A DNA stretch of 64,000 bases from Pseudomonas sp. ADAK18 (GTDB lineage: Bacteria > Pseudomonadota > Gammaproteobacteria > Pseudomonadales > Pseudomonadaceae), in the NCBI RefSeq assembly GCF_012935695.1, contig NZ_CP052859.1, positions 3,141,001 to 3,205,000 on the forward strand, read 5' to 3'. A program made the position numbers and the translations under genes. Positions 1-20,017 of this stretch are shown here, piece by piece. The number at the start of each line of letters is the position of its first letter. Within the stretch, counting starts at the first letter, position 1. The notes under the pieces are model-generated. The model worked only from the letters and a program-made list of their open reading frames with translations. It was not told where the DNA came from and made no database searches.

Positions 1-2676
1 TCCCAGGTACTCAAAAGCTTCTTCTACCAGGCGCACGCCGTCGCCACTGCGATACAGCCGCTCGCCACGGGTGGAAAAAGGATCGGGTACAAAGCGCTCA
101 GCCGTGAGGCCCGGCTGATGCAGGTAACCCGTAGCGAGGCCAGCGCCACCGATATACAGCTGCCCGGCCGTTTCAGCACCGAGGCGTTGGAGGCTGGCGT
201 CCAGCACTTCAACCCGGCTGTTGGCCAACGGCACGCCCAGAGGCAAACGCCCGTCGGTTTCCAACACAGTGGCGAGCACGCCCACGGTGGTTTCGGTCGG
301 GCCGTAGTGGTTCATGATCCGGCACTGCGGCGCCAGTTGTTGCACACGTTCGCGCAGGCTTGGCGGGCAGGCTTCACCGCCGAGGATCAGCAGCTTTTTC
401 GGCAGCACGCTGGCCGCATCGTCGGCGCTGAGCAAGGCATTGAGGTGCGAGGGCACGATCTTCAGTACATCCACCACCTGGGCGGTCATGTACTGCGCCA
501 TGCCGTTGGCGTCCATCGCCAAATCCTGGGCGATCAGGTACAGCGTGCGCCCGGAACACAGGGCGCCAAACAGCATGGTGTGGCCCAGGTCAGCGGCCAC
601 GGTGGAGATCATCGCCATGCTGCTGCCGCAGTCTTCAGGCAAGCGTTGCAACAGGCCCTGAACATAATTGGCCAATGCGCCATGGCTGATCATCACGCCC
701 TTGGCCGCACCGGTGGAGCCGGAGGTGTAGATGACGTAGGCGGTTTGCCCCGCCAACAGCGGCGCGGGTACCGAAACCTCAGGCGCCGCTGCCTGAGTAT
801 CATTGATGCACAGCACGGCGATTTCATCGCTCAGTTGCAAACCCGGCAGCTGGCGGGAGTCGGTCAACAGCAACGCGGCCCGACTGTCGTGCAACAGCTC
901 GCGTAAGCGTTGGGCGGCGGTGTCCGGTGCCAGCGGCAAATACCCCGCGCCGACCTTGAACGCAGCCAGGATCGCCACCGCTAATTCCACCGAGCGCTCC
1001 AGCACCACGCCCACCAGCGCATTCGGCCCTACTCCGGCCTGACGCATGCGGTCGGCCAGACGCTCGGCTTCCAGGTCCAGTTGCCGATAGCTCAAGCTAC
1101 GCTCGCCATCCACCACGGCCAGCACGTAGGGCACCCGCGCCACCTGCTGGGCAAACAGCTCAAGCACATTGTTCACGGCAAATTCGCGATGTTCGCCAGT
1201 GCCCGCCAGCACCACACGCTGTTGATCCAGGGCCGTCACCACCGGCAGGTCTTCAATGCGCAGCTGTGCATTCAGCGCAATCGCCTCCAGCACTCGCTGC
1301 CACTGGCTGGCCAGTTGTTCAAGGGTGGTGACGTCGAACACCTCGCTGCCATAGATGAAACTGGCATCAATGCCATTGGCATGCTCAAGGGTGTTGAGGG
1401 TCAGGTCGAACTTGGCGCTGCACACCTCGCTCACCACAGGCTCCACGCTCAGGCCGTCCGCCAGCGAGCGCACCTGGCTCGGTGCATCGTGCTGATGGTT
1501 GAACATTACCTGGAACAGCGGCGAATGACTCAGGCTGCGCTCCGGCTGCAAAGCGTCCACCAGTTGCTCGAACGGCAGGTCCTGGAAGGTCTGGGCCTTG
1601 AGCGCGGTGTCGCGCATCTGCAGCAGCAAATCACTGAAGCGCTGCTCGCCGCTGACCTGGCCCTTGAGCACTTGGGTGTTGACGAAAAAGCCGATCAGGC
1701 GCTCGGTTTCAATCCGGGTACGGTTGGCCACTGGCACGCCGACACGGATGTCATCCAGCCCGCTGAGGCGATGCAATAGCGCCTGGAAACTCGCTAGCAA
1801 CAACACAAACAGGGTCACGCCTTCACGCGTTGCCAATGCCTTGAGCTGCTCGCTCAAGGCACCGCCCAGGGTCAGGTTCAGGCTCGCGCCTTGATGGCTG
1901 CGCTGTGGCCCGGGCACACGTTGCCCCGGCAGTTGCAGCTTGACCGGCGTCTCGGCCAGGTGCTCGACCCAATACGCCAATTGCCGCTCGCGCTCGCCAT
2001 TGTCCATCCACTGGCGTTGCCAGGCGGCGTAGTCGGCGTACTGCACCGGCAAGTCCGGCAACACCGGCGACTGACCCTGACTGAAGGCGGCATAGCCCTG
2101 GAGCAATTCGTCGACCATGACCCCCATGGACCAGGCATCGGAGACGATGTGGTGCTGGGTCAGGGCCAATACCCAGTCGTCATCGGCCACCTGCAACAAC
2201 GCCAGGCGCAGCAGTGGCCCACTGGCCAGGTCGAATGGCGTGGCGGCCTGGATCGCGACAAACGCGTCGATACTGCGTTGGGACTCACCCGCTGGGCATG
2301 ACACCACGTCCAGCGGCACCTCAAGCTGCGGGACGATCACCTGGGACACTCGCCCCTGTTCATCCTCGGCAAACAACGTGCGCAGGGTTTCATGGCGCGC
2401 CACCAGCGCCGCCACACTGCGGCGCAGGGCGTCGATATCCAGCGCCCCGCGCAAACGAATCGCCAGGGGAATGTTATAGGCCGGGCTCTGCGGGTCCATC
2501 TTCCACAGAAACCACTGGCGTTGCTGAGCGTAGGACAGCAGTAGCGGCTCGTCCGGGTCGCGGGTAAACATCGGGGCAATCCCAAACAGGTTGATGCCCT
2601 TTTGCTTGAGCAGGACCGCCAGCGCTTTCCTTTGTTTGGAGGACAGCGCTCCCACAGACTCAATTAACTTTTGCAC
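1..2676 (-). CDS. Non-ribosomal peptide synthetase (5' part; runs off the window)
   Basis: Second enzyme of a peptide assembly line, truncated by the window edge after about 890 codons. I chose a GTG start at 2676 because GAGGGA lies just upstream and the N-terminus MQKLIESVGALSSKQRKAL matches the opening of Pseudomonas NRPS subunits. The visible part is a condensation domain (about residues 40-480, active site HHIVSDAWS) followed by an adenylation domain carrying YTSGSTG, NHYGPTETT and LYRSGD. Residues aligned by eye to GrsA pocket positions read D-L-T-K-I-G-H-V-G, the signature known for aspartate. It lies 13 bp after the stop of the upstream NRPS, so the two are almost certainly co-transcribed and act in sequence. 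A pyoverdine side-chain role is likely but not proven; another Pseudomonas lipopeptide siderophore is the alternative. Confidence 0.93.
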   Translation of the reverse strand, partial: MQKLIESVGALSSKQRKALAVLLKQKGINLFGIAPMFTRDPDEPLLLSYAQQRQWFLWKMDPQSPAYNIPLAIRLRGALDIDALRRSVAALVARHETLRTLFAEDEQGRVSQVIVPQLEVPLDVVSCPAGESQRSIDAFVAIQAATPFDLASGPLLRLALLQVADDDWVLALTQHHIVSDAWSMGVMVDELLQGYAAFSQGQSPVLPDLPVQYADYAAWQRQWMDNGERERQLAYWVEHLAETPVKLQLPGQRVPGPQRSHQGASLNLTLGGALSEQLKALATREGVTLFVLLLASFQALLHRLSGLDDIRVGVPVANRTRIETERLIGFFVNTQVLKGQVSGEQRFSDLLLQMRDTALKAQTFQDLPFEQLVDALQPERSLSHSPLFQVMFNHQHDAPSQVRSLADGLSVEPVVSEVCSAKFDLTLNTLEHANGIDASFIYGSEVFDVTTLEQLASQWQRVLEAIALNAQLRIEDLPVVTALDQQRVVLAGTGEHREFAVNNVLELFAQQVARVPYVLAVVDGERSLSYRQLDLEAERLADRMRQAGVGPNALVGVVLERSVELAVAILAAFKVGAGYLPLAPDTAAQRLRELLHDSRAALLLTDSRQLPGLQLSDEIAVLCINDTQAAAPEVSVPAPLLAGQTAYVIYTSGSTGAAKGVMISHGALANYVQGLLQRLPEDCGSSMAMISTVAADLGHTMLFGALCSGRTLYLIAQDLAMDANGMAQYMTAQVVDVLKIVPSHLNALLSADDAASVLPKKLLILGGEACPPSLRERVQQLAPQCRIMNHYGPTETTVGVLATVLETDGRLPLGVPLANSRVEVLDASLQRLGAETAGQLYIGGAGLATGYLHQPGLTAERFVPDPFSTRGERLYRSGDGVRLVEEAFEYLG

Positions 2677-2689
2677 GCCAGGTCCCTCA

Positions 2690-13690
<11,001 letters not shown>

Positions 13691-13745
13691 TTCTTGGGAT
13701 CCGGAGCAATAGGCGGGAAGCACAAAGGCACGTCGTCCCTATAAA

Positions 13746-13769
13746 ACGAATCCAGGCGGGAAAAATTAG
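13746..13769 (-). promoter_or_regulatory. Weak candidate iron-starvation (PvdS-type) promoter for the NRPS operon
   Basis: Read on the minus strand, the sequence contains GCTAAT followed by TTTTCCCGCC and then CGT, about 56 bp before the NRPS start. Sigma factor PvdS recognises TAAAT-N16/17-CGT, often with a CCC after the first box. Here the first box is imperfect (TAATT with 15 bp, or CTAAT with 16 bp). It would fit a pyoverdine assignment, but it is a degenerate match and could be chance. Confidence 0.25.
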
Positions 13770-13886
13770 CGGGGTTTTTGAAGGCAGAAGAGCCGCCCGC
13801 GGGCGCTGCGAGAGATGTCATCAGGGGTTACATCAAAGTTCGCAAAGCCTGCCCAAGCAGACCTATCATTGACGAACCTCATAAAT

Positions 13887-13906
13887 TGCAACTACATTTA
13901 GTTACA
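13887..13906. promoter_or_regulatory. Inverted repeat upstream of hicAB (candidate HicB operator)
   Basis: TGCAACTA and TAGTTACA form a 7-of-8 inverted repeat around a 4-bp CATT spacer. It ends 13 bp before the hicA start and overlaps an AT-rich stretch that could hold the promoter. HicB antitoxins with ribbon-helix-helix domains are known to bind such palindromes and repress their own operon. Binding here is inferred from position only. Confidence 0.45.
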
Positions 13907-13919
13907 GGCAAGGATCGCC

Positions 13920-14171
13920 GTGTCGAAAAATGAAAAGCTGCTGGCCAAACTGCTCAATGAGCAAATGGCCTTTACCTGGCCTGAACTCGTCACGCTGCTG
14001 CGTCGGTTGGGCTACACACAAATCGAAGGGGCCGGAAGCCGCGTCAAGTTCGACAAGGGCGATCCAAGCGCAATGATCACCCTGCACAAACCGCACCCCG
14101 GCAACGAGCTGAAACACTACATTCGGCGCCAGATCATCGAACAATTGAAATCAGGAGACCTGATTCAGTGA
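13920..14171 (+). CDS. hicA: HicA-type mRNA interferase toxin
   Basis: An 83-residue toxin of the HicA family, which cleaves mRNA during translation when not bound by HicB. The fold signature is visible: an N-terminal helix region, then GSRVKF, and the segment LHKPHPGNELK that carries the catalytic histidine of the double-stranded-RNA-binding-like fold. It starts with GTG at 13920, with AAGGAT about 7 bp upstream. Its stop overlaps the GTG start of hicB (GTGA), so the pair is translationally coupled. It lies back-to-back with the NRPS operon. At 83 residues it is slightly longer than the shortest HicA proteins (about 60) but within the family range. Confidence 0.85.
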   Translation: MSKNEKLLAKLLNEQMAFTWPELVTLLRRLGYTQIEGAGSRVKFDKGDPSAMITLHKPHPGNELKHYIRRQIIEQLKSGDLIQ

Positions 14172-14524
14172 ACAACCAGTTGAAACACAATGGCTATATC
14201 GGCTCGATCGAAGCCAGCATCGAAGACAATTGTCTATTCGGAAAGCTTCTGTTCATCAAGGCTCTGGTCAGCTACGAAGGCAAAACCGTCGCAGAATTGG
14301 AAGCCGCCTTTCGCGACGCGGTGGACGACTACCTCGACACCTGCCACAGCCTCGGCCAAACACCCGAAAAACCGTGCAAGGGCTCATTCAACGTTCGAGT
14401 CGGCCATGACCTGCATTTGGCCGCGGCCTTGGCGGCGACCCGACAGAAAGTGACGCTGAACGACCTGACGCGACAGGCGCTGAACGAGTTCCTGCAGCAT
14501 CACGGTGCAGTCGTGACAGGCTAA
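14168..14524 (+). CDS. hicB: HicB-type antitoxin
   Basis: A 118-residue antitoxin partner of HicA. The N-terminal part (YIGSIEASIEDNCLFGKL, then YEGKTVAELEAAFRDAVDDYL) is the partial RNase-H-like HicB fold that masks the toxin. The C-terminal part (HLAAALAATRQKVTLNDLTRQALNEFL) is an arc/ribbon-helix-helix DNA-binding domain, consistent with autoregulation through the inverted repeat upstream of hicA. The start is GTG at 14168, overlapping the hicA stop. Its stop directly abuts the stop of the convergent MFS gene, leaving no room for a separate terminator. Confidence 0.85.
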   Translation: MNNQLKHNGYIGSIEASIEDNCLFGKLLFIKALVSYEGKTVAELEAAFRDAVDDYLDTCHSLGQTPEKPCKGSFNVRVGHDLHLAAALAATRQKVTLNDLTRQALNEFLQHHGAVVTG

Positions 14525-15697
14525 TCACCCCAACCGCCGATACCCCAACACTGCTGCTCCCAGCACCACGGCCCCAGCCACCAATGCCACCCAGAATCCA
14601 CTGGGTGCGCCGAATCGGTCGATCATCCACCCGGAGCTGGCCGCGCCAATCGCCACGCCGATGCTCAACCCCGTGATCAACCAGGTCATGCCTTCGGTCA
14701 AGCGACTGGGAGGAACCACCCGCTCCACCAGGGCCATGGCCACGATCAAGGTCGGGGCAAAAAACAGCCCCGACACGAAGACCGCCACTGACAGGCCCGG
14801 AATATTCACCACCAACAACAGCGGCAGCGTGGTCAGGGCCGTGGCCACACCGCAGTACAGAAACTGGCGAGGCAATGATGTCTTCAACTTGAGCGCGCCA
14901 AAGGCCAGCCCGGCCAGACACGAACCAATGGCGTACACCGACAACACAATACTGGCAGCAGCCGGCTGGCCCTGGTGCTGGGCGAACGCGACGCTGACCA
15001 CATCCACGACACCCACAATCGTGCCCATGGCGGTCAGCAGGATCATCAGCGTCAGCACCGAAGGCGAGGCAATCAACCACTGGCCGTGATGGGCGTGGTA
15101 TTCGTGAACGGGTGGTTCGGTCTGTCTTTGCAGGACAAACGCAGTGACACCCACCGCCAACAACAACGCCGCAATCAAAGGCCCCGCTTCGGGAAACAGC
15201 ACCACGCACAAACCTACCGACAGCGGCGGGCCAAGGATGAAACATACCTCGTCCAGCACCGACTCCAGGGCAAAAGCCGTCTGCAACTTAGGCTGGCCAC
15301 GGTACAGCTCAGTCCAGCGTGCCCGTACCATGGCCGACATATTGGGTATGCACCCGGCCAGCGCGGCGAAGATAAACAGGGTCCAGCTCGGCGCCTGCAA
15401 GCGGGTGCAGAGCAACAGCAGCAACAGCGCGCCACCACCCATCGAAGCCGCTATCGGCAACACACGGCCCTGACCATAACGGTCCACCAGTCGCGAAACC
15501 TGAGGCGCACAAAATGCGGTGGCCAGGGCAAAGGTCGCGGCCACGGCACCGGCCAAACCATAACCTCCATGGACTTGCGACAGCATGGTGATCAAGCCGA
15601 TACCGGTCATGGAGATGGGCATGCGGGCGAGCATGCCAGCCAATACAAAAGCCCGGGAACCTGGCGCCTGGAACAGTTCGGCGTAAGGGTTTGCCAT
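14525..15697 (-). CDS. MFS transporter, 12-TM type
   Basis: Inner-membrane major-facilitator protein of about 390 residues with alternating hydrophobic segments along its length. The loop VSRLVDRYGQGRVLP between helices 2 and 3 corresponds to the MFS motif A region. The ATG at 15697 (MANPYAELFQAPGSRAF) is preferred because the longer frame upstream has no hydrophobic or conserved character. It is separated by about 110 bp from the efflux operon on the same strand and has its own short leader. Substrate cannot be told from sequence. Many relatives are annotated as sugar or drug efflux proteins. Adjacency to the NRPS operon does not by itself imply export of the peptide. Confidence 0.85.
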   Translation of the reverse strand: MANPYAELFQAPGSRAFVLAGMLARMPISMTGIGLITMLSQVHGGYGLAGAVAATFALATAFCAPQVSRLVDRYGQGRVLPIAASMGGGALLLLLLCTRLQAPSWTLFIFAALAGCIPNMSAMVRARWTELYRGQPKLQTAFALESVLDEVCFILGPPLSVGLCVVLFPEAGPLIAALLLAVGVTAFVLQRQTEPPVHEYHAHHGQWLIASPSVLTLMILLTAMGTIVGVVDVVSVAFAQHQGQPAAASIVLSVYAIGSCLAGLAFGALKLKTSLPRQFLYCGVATALTTLPLLLVVNIPGLSVAVFVSGLFFAPTLIVAMALVERVVPPSRLTEGMTWLITGLSIGVAIGAASSGWMIDRFGAPSGFWVALVAGAVVLGAAVLGYRRLG

Positions 15698-15810
15698 TAT
15701 TTGAACGTCTCTACTCAATAGGCTTCGCCGGTGATCGGCCGTTACCTTGTTTGATCCGAGAAGCGTTTTACCACACATGGTTTCAAGGCCACCTACTAAC
15801 CCGCGCGCCC

Positions 15811-17331
15811 TCACGTGCGCCGCAGCATCAGCGCCGCCACCGCACACGCGGCCAGCGCCACGCATGCCAGAAAAAACGCATCACTGTAGGCCATCAAAAA
15901 TGCCTGATGGCGAATGCCCTGATCCAACAGGTTCAACACCACCTGATGATCCGGCAGTTGCTCATCCAACATGCCGCCACCGGGCAAGCGCTGTTGCAGC
16001 GCAGGCTCGAACACTGTCACTGATTCGCCGATGCGCGCCGAATGCACCCGTTCACGCACCACCACCAGTTGCGCCAGCAATGCCGTGCCGACGGCCCCGC
16101 CCAGATTGCGCAACATCGAAAACACCGCCGACGCCGAACCCGCCTCGGCCTTGGCCAATCCATGCACTGCCAGTACCGACAAGGCCACCATGATCAAGGG
16201 CTGGCCAATCCCCCGCACCACAATGGACGGGACGATGACGTTGCTGGCGCTGTCCGCCGACAGGTGCGCCCCCATCCAGCACCCCAGGGCCATGATTGCA
16301 AAACCCGACGCGACCAGCAGCTTGGCGCTGAGCCACTTCATCAACCGGGGCAGGAATGGCGCCAGGACCAATTGCACCAAGCCATAGGCAATCAAACTGA
16401 CGCCAATCTCCCGAGCGTTGTAGCCCTGCAACTGCGCCAGGTAATTGGGCACCAGAAACACCAGCCCATAGGTGCTGGCGCCGAAGATAAACATCGCCAC
16501 ACTGGCAACCCCAAAGTTGTAATGCCCCAGCAGTCGCAGGTTGATAAACCCATGCGCGCCCCACAATTGACGGCCAATAAACCCCACCAGTCCCACCACC
16601 GCCAACAACGTCATCCAGACAATCAAGCTTGAACCGAACCAATCCTTACGCCCGCCCTCCTCCAACACGATCTGTAACGCACCCAGGCCCAGCACCATGC
16701 AGGCAATGCCCAGCCAATCGCCCTGGCGCAACAAACCCAGGTTCATCGGTTGGCGGTCGATAGCCCAGGCGACCGCCGCCAGCAGCGCGATGCCGGGGAA
16801 CAGTTGCAGGTAGAAAATCCAGCGCCATGAATAGGCGTCGGTCAACCACCCTCCCATGGATGGCCCGGCGGCCTGGGCCACGCTGTTGGCCAGGCTGAAT
16901 AGCGCCATGCCCAAGGGAATCTTGCTCGCCGGCAACTCGGTGATGATCAGTTGGAACGACAGCGGAATCAGCACCGCACCCGCTGCACCCTGGACCACCC
17001 GGATGATGATCATGGTCGTCAGGTTTGGTGCCAGCGAACAGGCTACCGACGCCACCAGAAATACCCCCGAGCCCACCAACATCACCCGACGCAGGGAGAA
17101 CACCCGGACCAGCCATGCCGTGAGCGGAATCATGATGATTTCCGCCACCAGGTAAGCCGTGGAAATCCATGAACCTTCCTCGAAAGTCGCGCCCAAGGCC
17201 CCTTCGATTTCCGGCAAGGCGGCGCTGGTGACGTGTACGTTCATGCCGGCCATGAAGCAGCCGAACAGGCCTCCAATCACCGCGACCCAGGCGCGCAACG
17301 AGACCCTGGATGAGCCCCCATCAGCCTCCAT
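15811..17331 (-). CDS. DHA2-family (EmrB-like) multidrug efflux MFS transporter
   Basis: A 14-helix drug:proton antiporter of about 506 residues in the inner membrane. Visible landmarks are the first helix AVIGGLFGCFMAGMNVHVTSAALPEIEGALG, the loop WISTAYLVAEIIMIPL, the motif-A loop VRVFSLRRVML and the antiporter region RVVQGAAGAVLIPLS. I prefer the ATG at 17331 because AGGAG lies 7 bp before it; a second ATG at 17337 is too close to that site. It overlaps the end of the HlyD gene by 11 bp, so the two are co-translated. With the HlyD adaptor and the outer-membrane lipoprotein it should form an EmrAB-TolC-like tripartite pump. Confidence 0.93.
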   Translation of the reverse strand: MEADGGSSRVSLRAWVAVIGGLFGCFMAGMNVHVTSAALPEIEGALGATFEEGSWISTAYLVAEIIMIPLTAWLVRVFSLRRVMLVGSGVFLVASVACSLAPNLTTMIIIRVVQGAAGAVLIPLSFQLIITELPASKIPLGMALFSLANSVAQAAGPSMGGWLTDAYSWRWIFYLQLFPGIALLAAVAWAIDRQPMNLGLLRQGDWLGIACMVLGLGALQIVLEEGGRKDWFGSSLIVWMTLLAVVGLVGFIGRQLWGAHGFINLRLLGHYNFGVASVAMFIFGASTYGLVFLVPNYLAQLQGYNAREIGVSLIAYGLVQLVLAPFLPRLMKWLSAKLLVASGFAIMALGCWMGAHLSADSASNVIVPSIVVRGIGQPLIMVALSVLAVHGLAKAEAGSASAVFSMLRNLGGAVGTALLAQLVVVRERVHSARIGESVTVFEPALQQRLPGGGMLDEQLPDHQVVLNLLDQGIRHQAFLMAYSDAFFLACVALAACAVAALMLRRT

Positions 17332-18478
17332 GAGCATGCTCCTGCCTGGCGCCTGGACGCGTATCGACAGTAGCGATCACCGACATGCCCGGCAAGATCC
17401 GGGACGCCTCGCCCCCCTCCGGCACCAGGCGAATCTTCACCGGGAAACGCTGCACGATCTTAGTGAAGTTGCCCGTGGCGTTGTCCGGCGGCAACAGCGC
17501 AAACACCGCACCGGAACCAGGGGCGATACTTTCCACCTGACCGTGCCAGTGCTGGCCGATGAAACTGTCCACTTCGATCTCCACCGACTGCCCGGGCAGC
17601 ATGTGCTGCAACTGGGTTTCCTTGTAGTTGGCGATCACATAGGCCTGCTCCACCGGCACTACCGCCAATAACGGCAAGCCAGGAATGACGTATTGCTGGC
17701 GACGTACCTTGCGCTGCCCGACGATGCCGTCAAAGGGTGCGCGGATTTCCGTGTCGCTCAAGGCATTGCGCGCCAAAGCTAGATTGGCCTGGGCTTCGCC
17801 GACCCTGGCATGATGCTCGGTGATTTGTGCGTAGGCCTGTTGGCGACCGGCTTGCAGCACCTGCAACTGGGCTTGTTGCCGGGCGACCTGAGCACGGGCC
17901 ACGGCAACGGCCGCTTGCGCCTGGGCCTGACTTGCGCTGACTGTCTCCAGTCGTTGGGCGGTAGCAACGTGTTGCGCCACCAGTTCGCGATAACGCGCAT
18001 AGTCCAGCTGGGCCCGTCGGGCCTCGGCCTCGACACTGCGCAAGGCCGCCTGAACCTGGGTGATGCGTTGTTGCTGCTCACTCATCCGTGCGTCCAGGGT
18101 TTGCAAACTGGCTTGCTGCGCATTCGCCGCCGCTTGCGCTTGCTGCAACTGCGCCTGGGCACGGCTCAGATGCTCGGTGAAGTCACGCTCATCAATGCGC
18201 ACCAGCAAGTCCCCCGCCTTGACCGGCTGATTGTCTTCCACCAGCACCTGGGCGACATAGCCGGCAATTCGCGGGCTGATCGCGACCCAATCGGCGCGCA
18301 CATAGGCATCGTCGGTTTCTTCCAGGAAGCGCCCCAAGTTCCACCAATACCCAGCAAATACTCCCAACCCCAGCAGTGCTGCCAGGGAGGCGCTGATCAA
18401 TAGCGGGCGCCGGTGACGTTGGATGAAAGCCTGGTTCAACACCGGACTGAGGGTGGAAGGTTCAACAGCCTGATTCAT
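17321..18478 (-). CDS. HlyD/EmrA-family periplasmic adaptor of the efflux pump
   Basis: A 385-residue membrane-fusion protein linking the DHA2 pump to an outer-membrane channel. One N-terminal membrane anchor (LLISASLAALLGLGVFAGYWW) is followed by the first lipoyl half (YVRADWVAISPRIAGYVAQVLVEDNQPVKAGDLLVRID). A long alanine/glutamine-rich coiled-coil hairpin (about residues 95-220) comes next, then the second lipoyl half (IRAPFDGIVGQRKVRRQQYV) and a beta-barrel domain. The start overlaps the stop of the outer-membrane gene by 4 bp (ATGA), and its end overlaps the pump gene. Order within the operon is outer membrane, adaptor, pump. Confidence 0.93.
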   Translation of the reverse strand: MNQAVEPSTLSPVLNQAFIQRHRRPLLISASLAALLGLGVFAGYWWNLGRFLEETDDAYVRADWVAISPRIAGYVAQVLVEDNQPVKAGDLLVRIDERDFTEHLSRAQAQLQQAQAAANAQQASLQTLDARMSEQQQRITQVQAALRSVEAEARRAQLDYARYRELVAQHVATAQRLETVSASQAQAQAAVAVARAQVARQQAQLQVLQAGRQQAYAQITEHHARVGEAQANLALARNALSDTEIRAPFDGIVGQRKVRRQQYVIPGLPLLAVVPVEQAYVIANYKETQLQHMLPGQSVEIEVDSFIGQHWHGQVESIAPGSGAVFALLPPDNATGNFTKIVQRFPVKIRLVPEGGEASRILPGMSVIATVDTRPGARQEHAHGG

Positions 18479-19914
18479 GGTTTTACTCCGAGATCGGCAA
18501 TGGATTGTTCGTCACGTTGCCAGCCACCGCCCAGCGCCTGGAAAACGTCGATCTGGCGGTTGATCAAACGCAAGTCGGACTGGGCCAGGCTGGCCTGAAG
18601 GCTGACGAAGTTACGTTCGCTGTCCAGCAGTTGCAGGGCGTCCAGCCCCCCGGCCCGGTAACTGCGGCTGGCTAACTGATGGGCTTGGCGACTGTTGTCC
18701 AGTGCTGCCTCCAGCGCCTGGCGACGCTGCTGTTCGCCCTGGTACAACGCCAGGGCCTGCTCGACTTGCTTCAGGGCGGTGAGCACCGTGCCGTCAAATT
18801 GCGCCAGGGCCTGGCGCGCCTGGGCCTGATGCTGTTTGACCCGCGCCTGGGCAACCTGAAGATTGGGGAAGCGCCAGGACACCAGCGGGCCAACGGAATA
18901 CACCACCGCATCGCCGCCGCCCAGTTTGCCCAGGCTACTGGCGGAGGACCCGAGCATCGCCCCGAAGGTGACACGGGGGTACAGCTCGGCGCGTGCCACG
19001 CCAATGGACAACGTGGCGGACTGCAACCGCTGTTCGGCACGCCGGATATCAGCCCGGCGTTGCAACAAGGCCCAGCCATCGCCGACCGGCAACGGCGCCT
19101 GCAATTGCGGGCCATGGGCACAACTTTGCGTGGCAACCTGTCCCGGTGGCAGGCCGCTGAGCACCGCCAGTTCGTATAGGGCACTCTTCTGTTTCGCTGC
19201 GAACATCGACAACGGCGCGCGGGTTTCTTCCAACAAGCCTTTCAGGCGCACCTCATCCAGATCGGTTGCCGCGCCGGCCTTCTGCAATTTCCCGGTGATC
19301 TCGACACTGCGCTCCAGCAACTGCACCGAATGGGCCTGCACCTGACCTCGCAGCCCATAGACACAGGCCTGGGCATAGGCTCGTGCCGTCTGTGCAGCGA
19401 CCGTTACGCGCAATTCGTCTTCAAGGGCGCGCGCCGCCTCGGCATCGGCCCGGGCAGCAGCCATGCGATAGCGCACCTCGCCCCAGAGATCCAGGGTGTA
19501 ACTCACGGCGAAGTCAGGCGAATGGTTCCACTGGCCATCGGCTGACTGATGGGTGGCCTGGGCCAACGTCTGGTCATCGCGGCTGCGACCATAAGCCAGA
19601 CCATAATCCAATGACGTGGATGGCTGACGCTCGCCATCCACCTGCTCCAGGCGCGCCACCAGCACATCGACATGAGCGGCAGCCGCCTCCAGGTCTTTGT
19701 TATTGCGCAGAGCTCGTTCCACCAGGGCATCGAGTTGTGGGTCGCGGTAAAGCTGCCACCAGCGCACGGGTAACGGTGCAGTCGACGCCTGGGATAGACG
19801 TGATGCCGGCTGCGCCGCGATCAGCGTCGACGGCACGCCGGACGTACCACTGCAACCGGTGAGCACGAGCGTCATCAGCACGCAGGTCGGCAGGAAAAAA
19901 ACACGGATCGGCAT
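18475..19914 (-). CDS. NodT-family outer-membrane efflux lipoprotein
   Basis: Outer-membrane channel of the RND/MFS efflux type, about 479 residues. The signal peptide ends in the lipobox LTGC, so the mature protein is a lipoprotein. Two OEP repeats follow, with the characteristic WWQLYRDPQLDALVERALRNNKDL near the start of the mature chain and RRADIRRAEQRLQSATLSIGVARAELYP in the second repeat. The ATG at 19914 is used; a GTG lies one codon upstream. It is first in the three-gene operon and overlaps the adaptor gene by 4 bp. The 100 bp separating it from the AraC gene upstream could hold its promoter. No substrate can be assigned. Confidence 0.92.
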   Translation of the reverse strand: MPIRVFFLPTCVLMTLVLTGCSGTSGVPSTLIAAQPASRLSQASTAPLPVRWWQLYRDPQLDALVERALRNNKDLEAAAAHVDVLVARLEQVDGERQPSTSLDYGLAYGRSRDDQTLAQATHQSADGQWNHSPDFAVSYTLDLWGEVRYRMAAARADAEAARALEDELRVTVAAQTARAYAQACVYGLRGQVQAHSVQLLERSVEITGKLQKAGAATDLDEVRLKGLLEETRAPLSMFAAKQKSALYELAVLSGLPPGQVATQSCAHGPQLQAPLPVGDGWALLQRRADIRRAEQRLQSATLSIGVARAELYPRVTFGAMLGSSASSLGKLGGGDAVVYSVGPLVSWRFPNLQVAQARVKQHQAQARQALAQFDGTVLTALKQVEQALALYQGEQQRRQALEAALDNSRQAHQLASRSYRAGGLDALQLLDSERNFVSLQASLAQSDLRLINRQIDVFQALGGGWQRDEQSIADLGVKP

Positions 19915-20017
19915 CACAAGGCTCGCTCAAGAAGGAGCCTTGCAGATTAGGCCGCTGCCTTGGCGGATTCGCCCGCGCCAAGGCCATGTATCGTCGCCAA
20001 ATGGACAATATGTTTGC

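Noticed and set aside
13872..13900. Second ACG...ATTTA pair near hicA as a PvdS box
   Set aside because: The spacing is 21 bp, too long, and the ATTTA is better explained by the hicAB inverted repeat.
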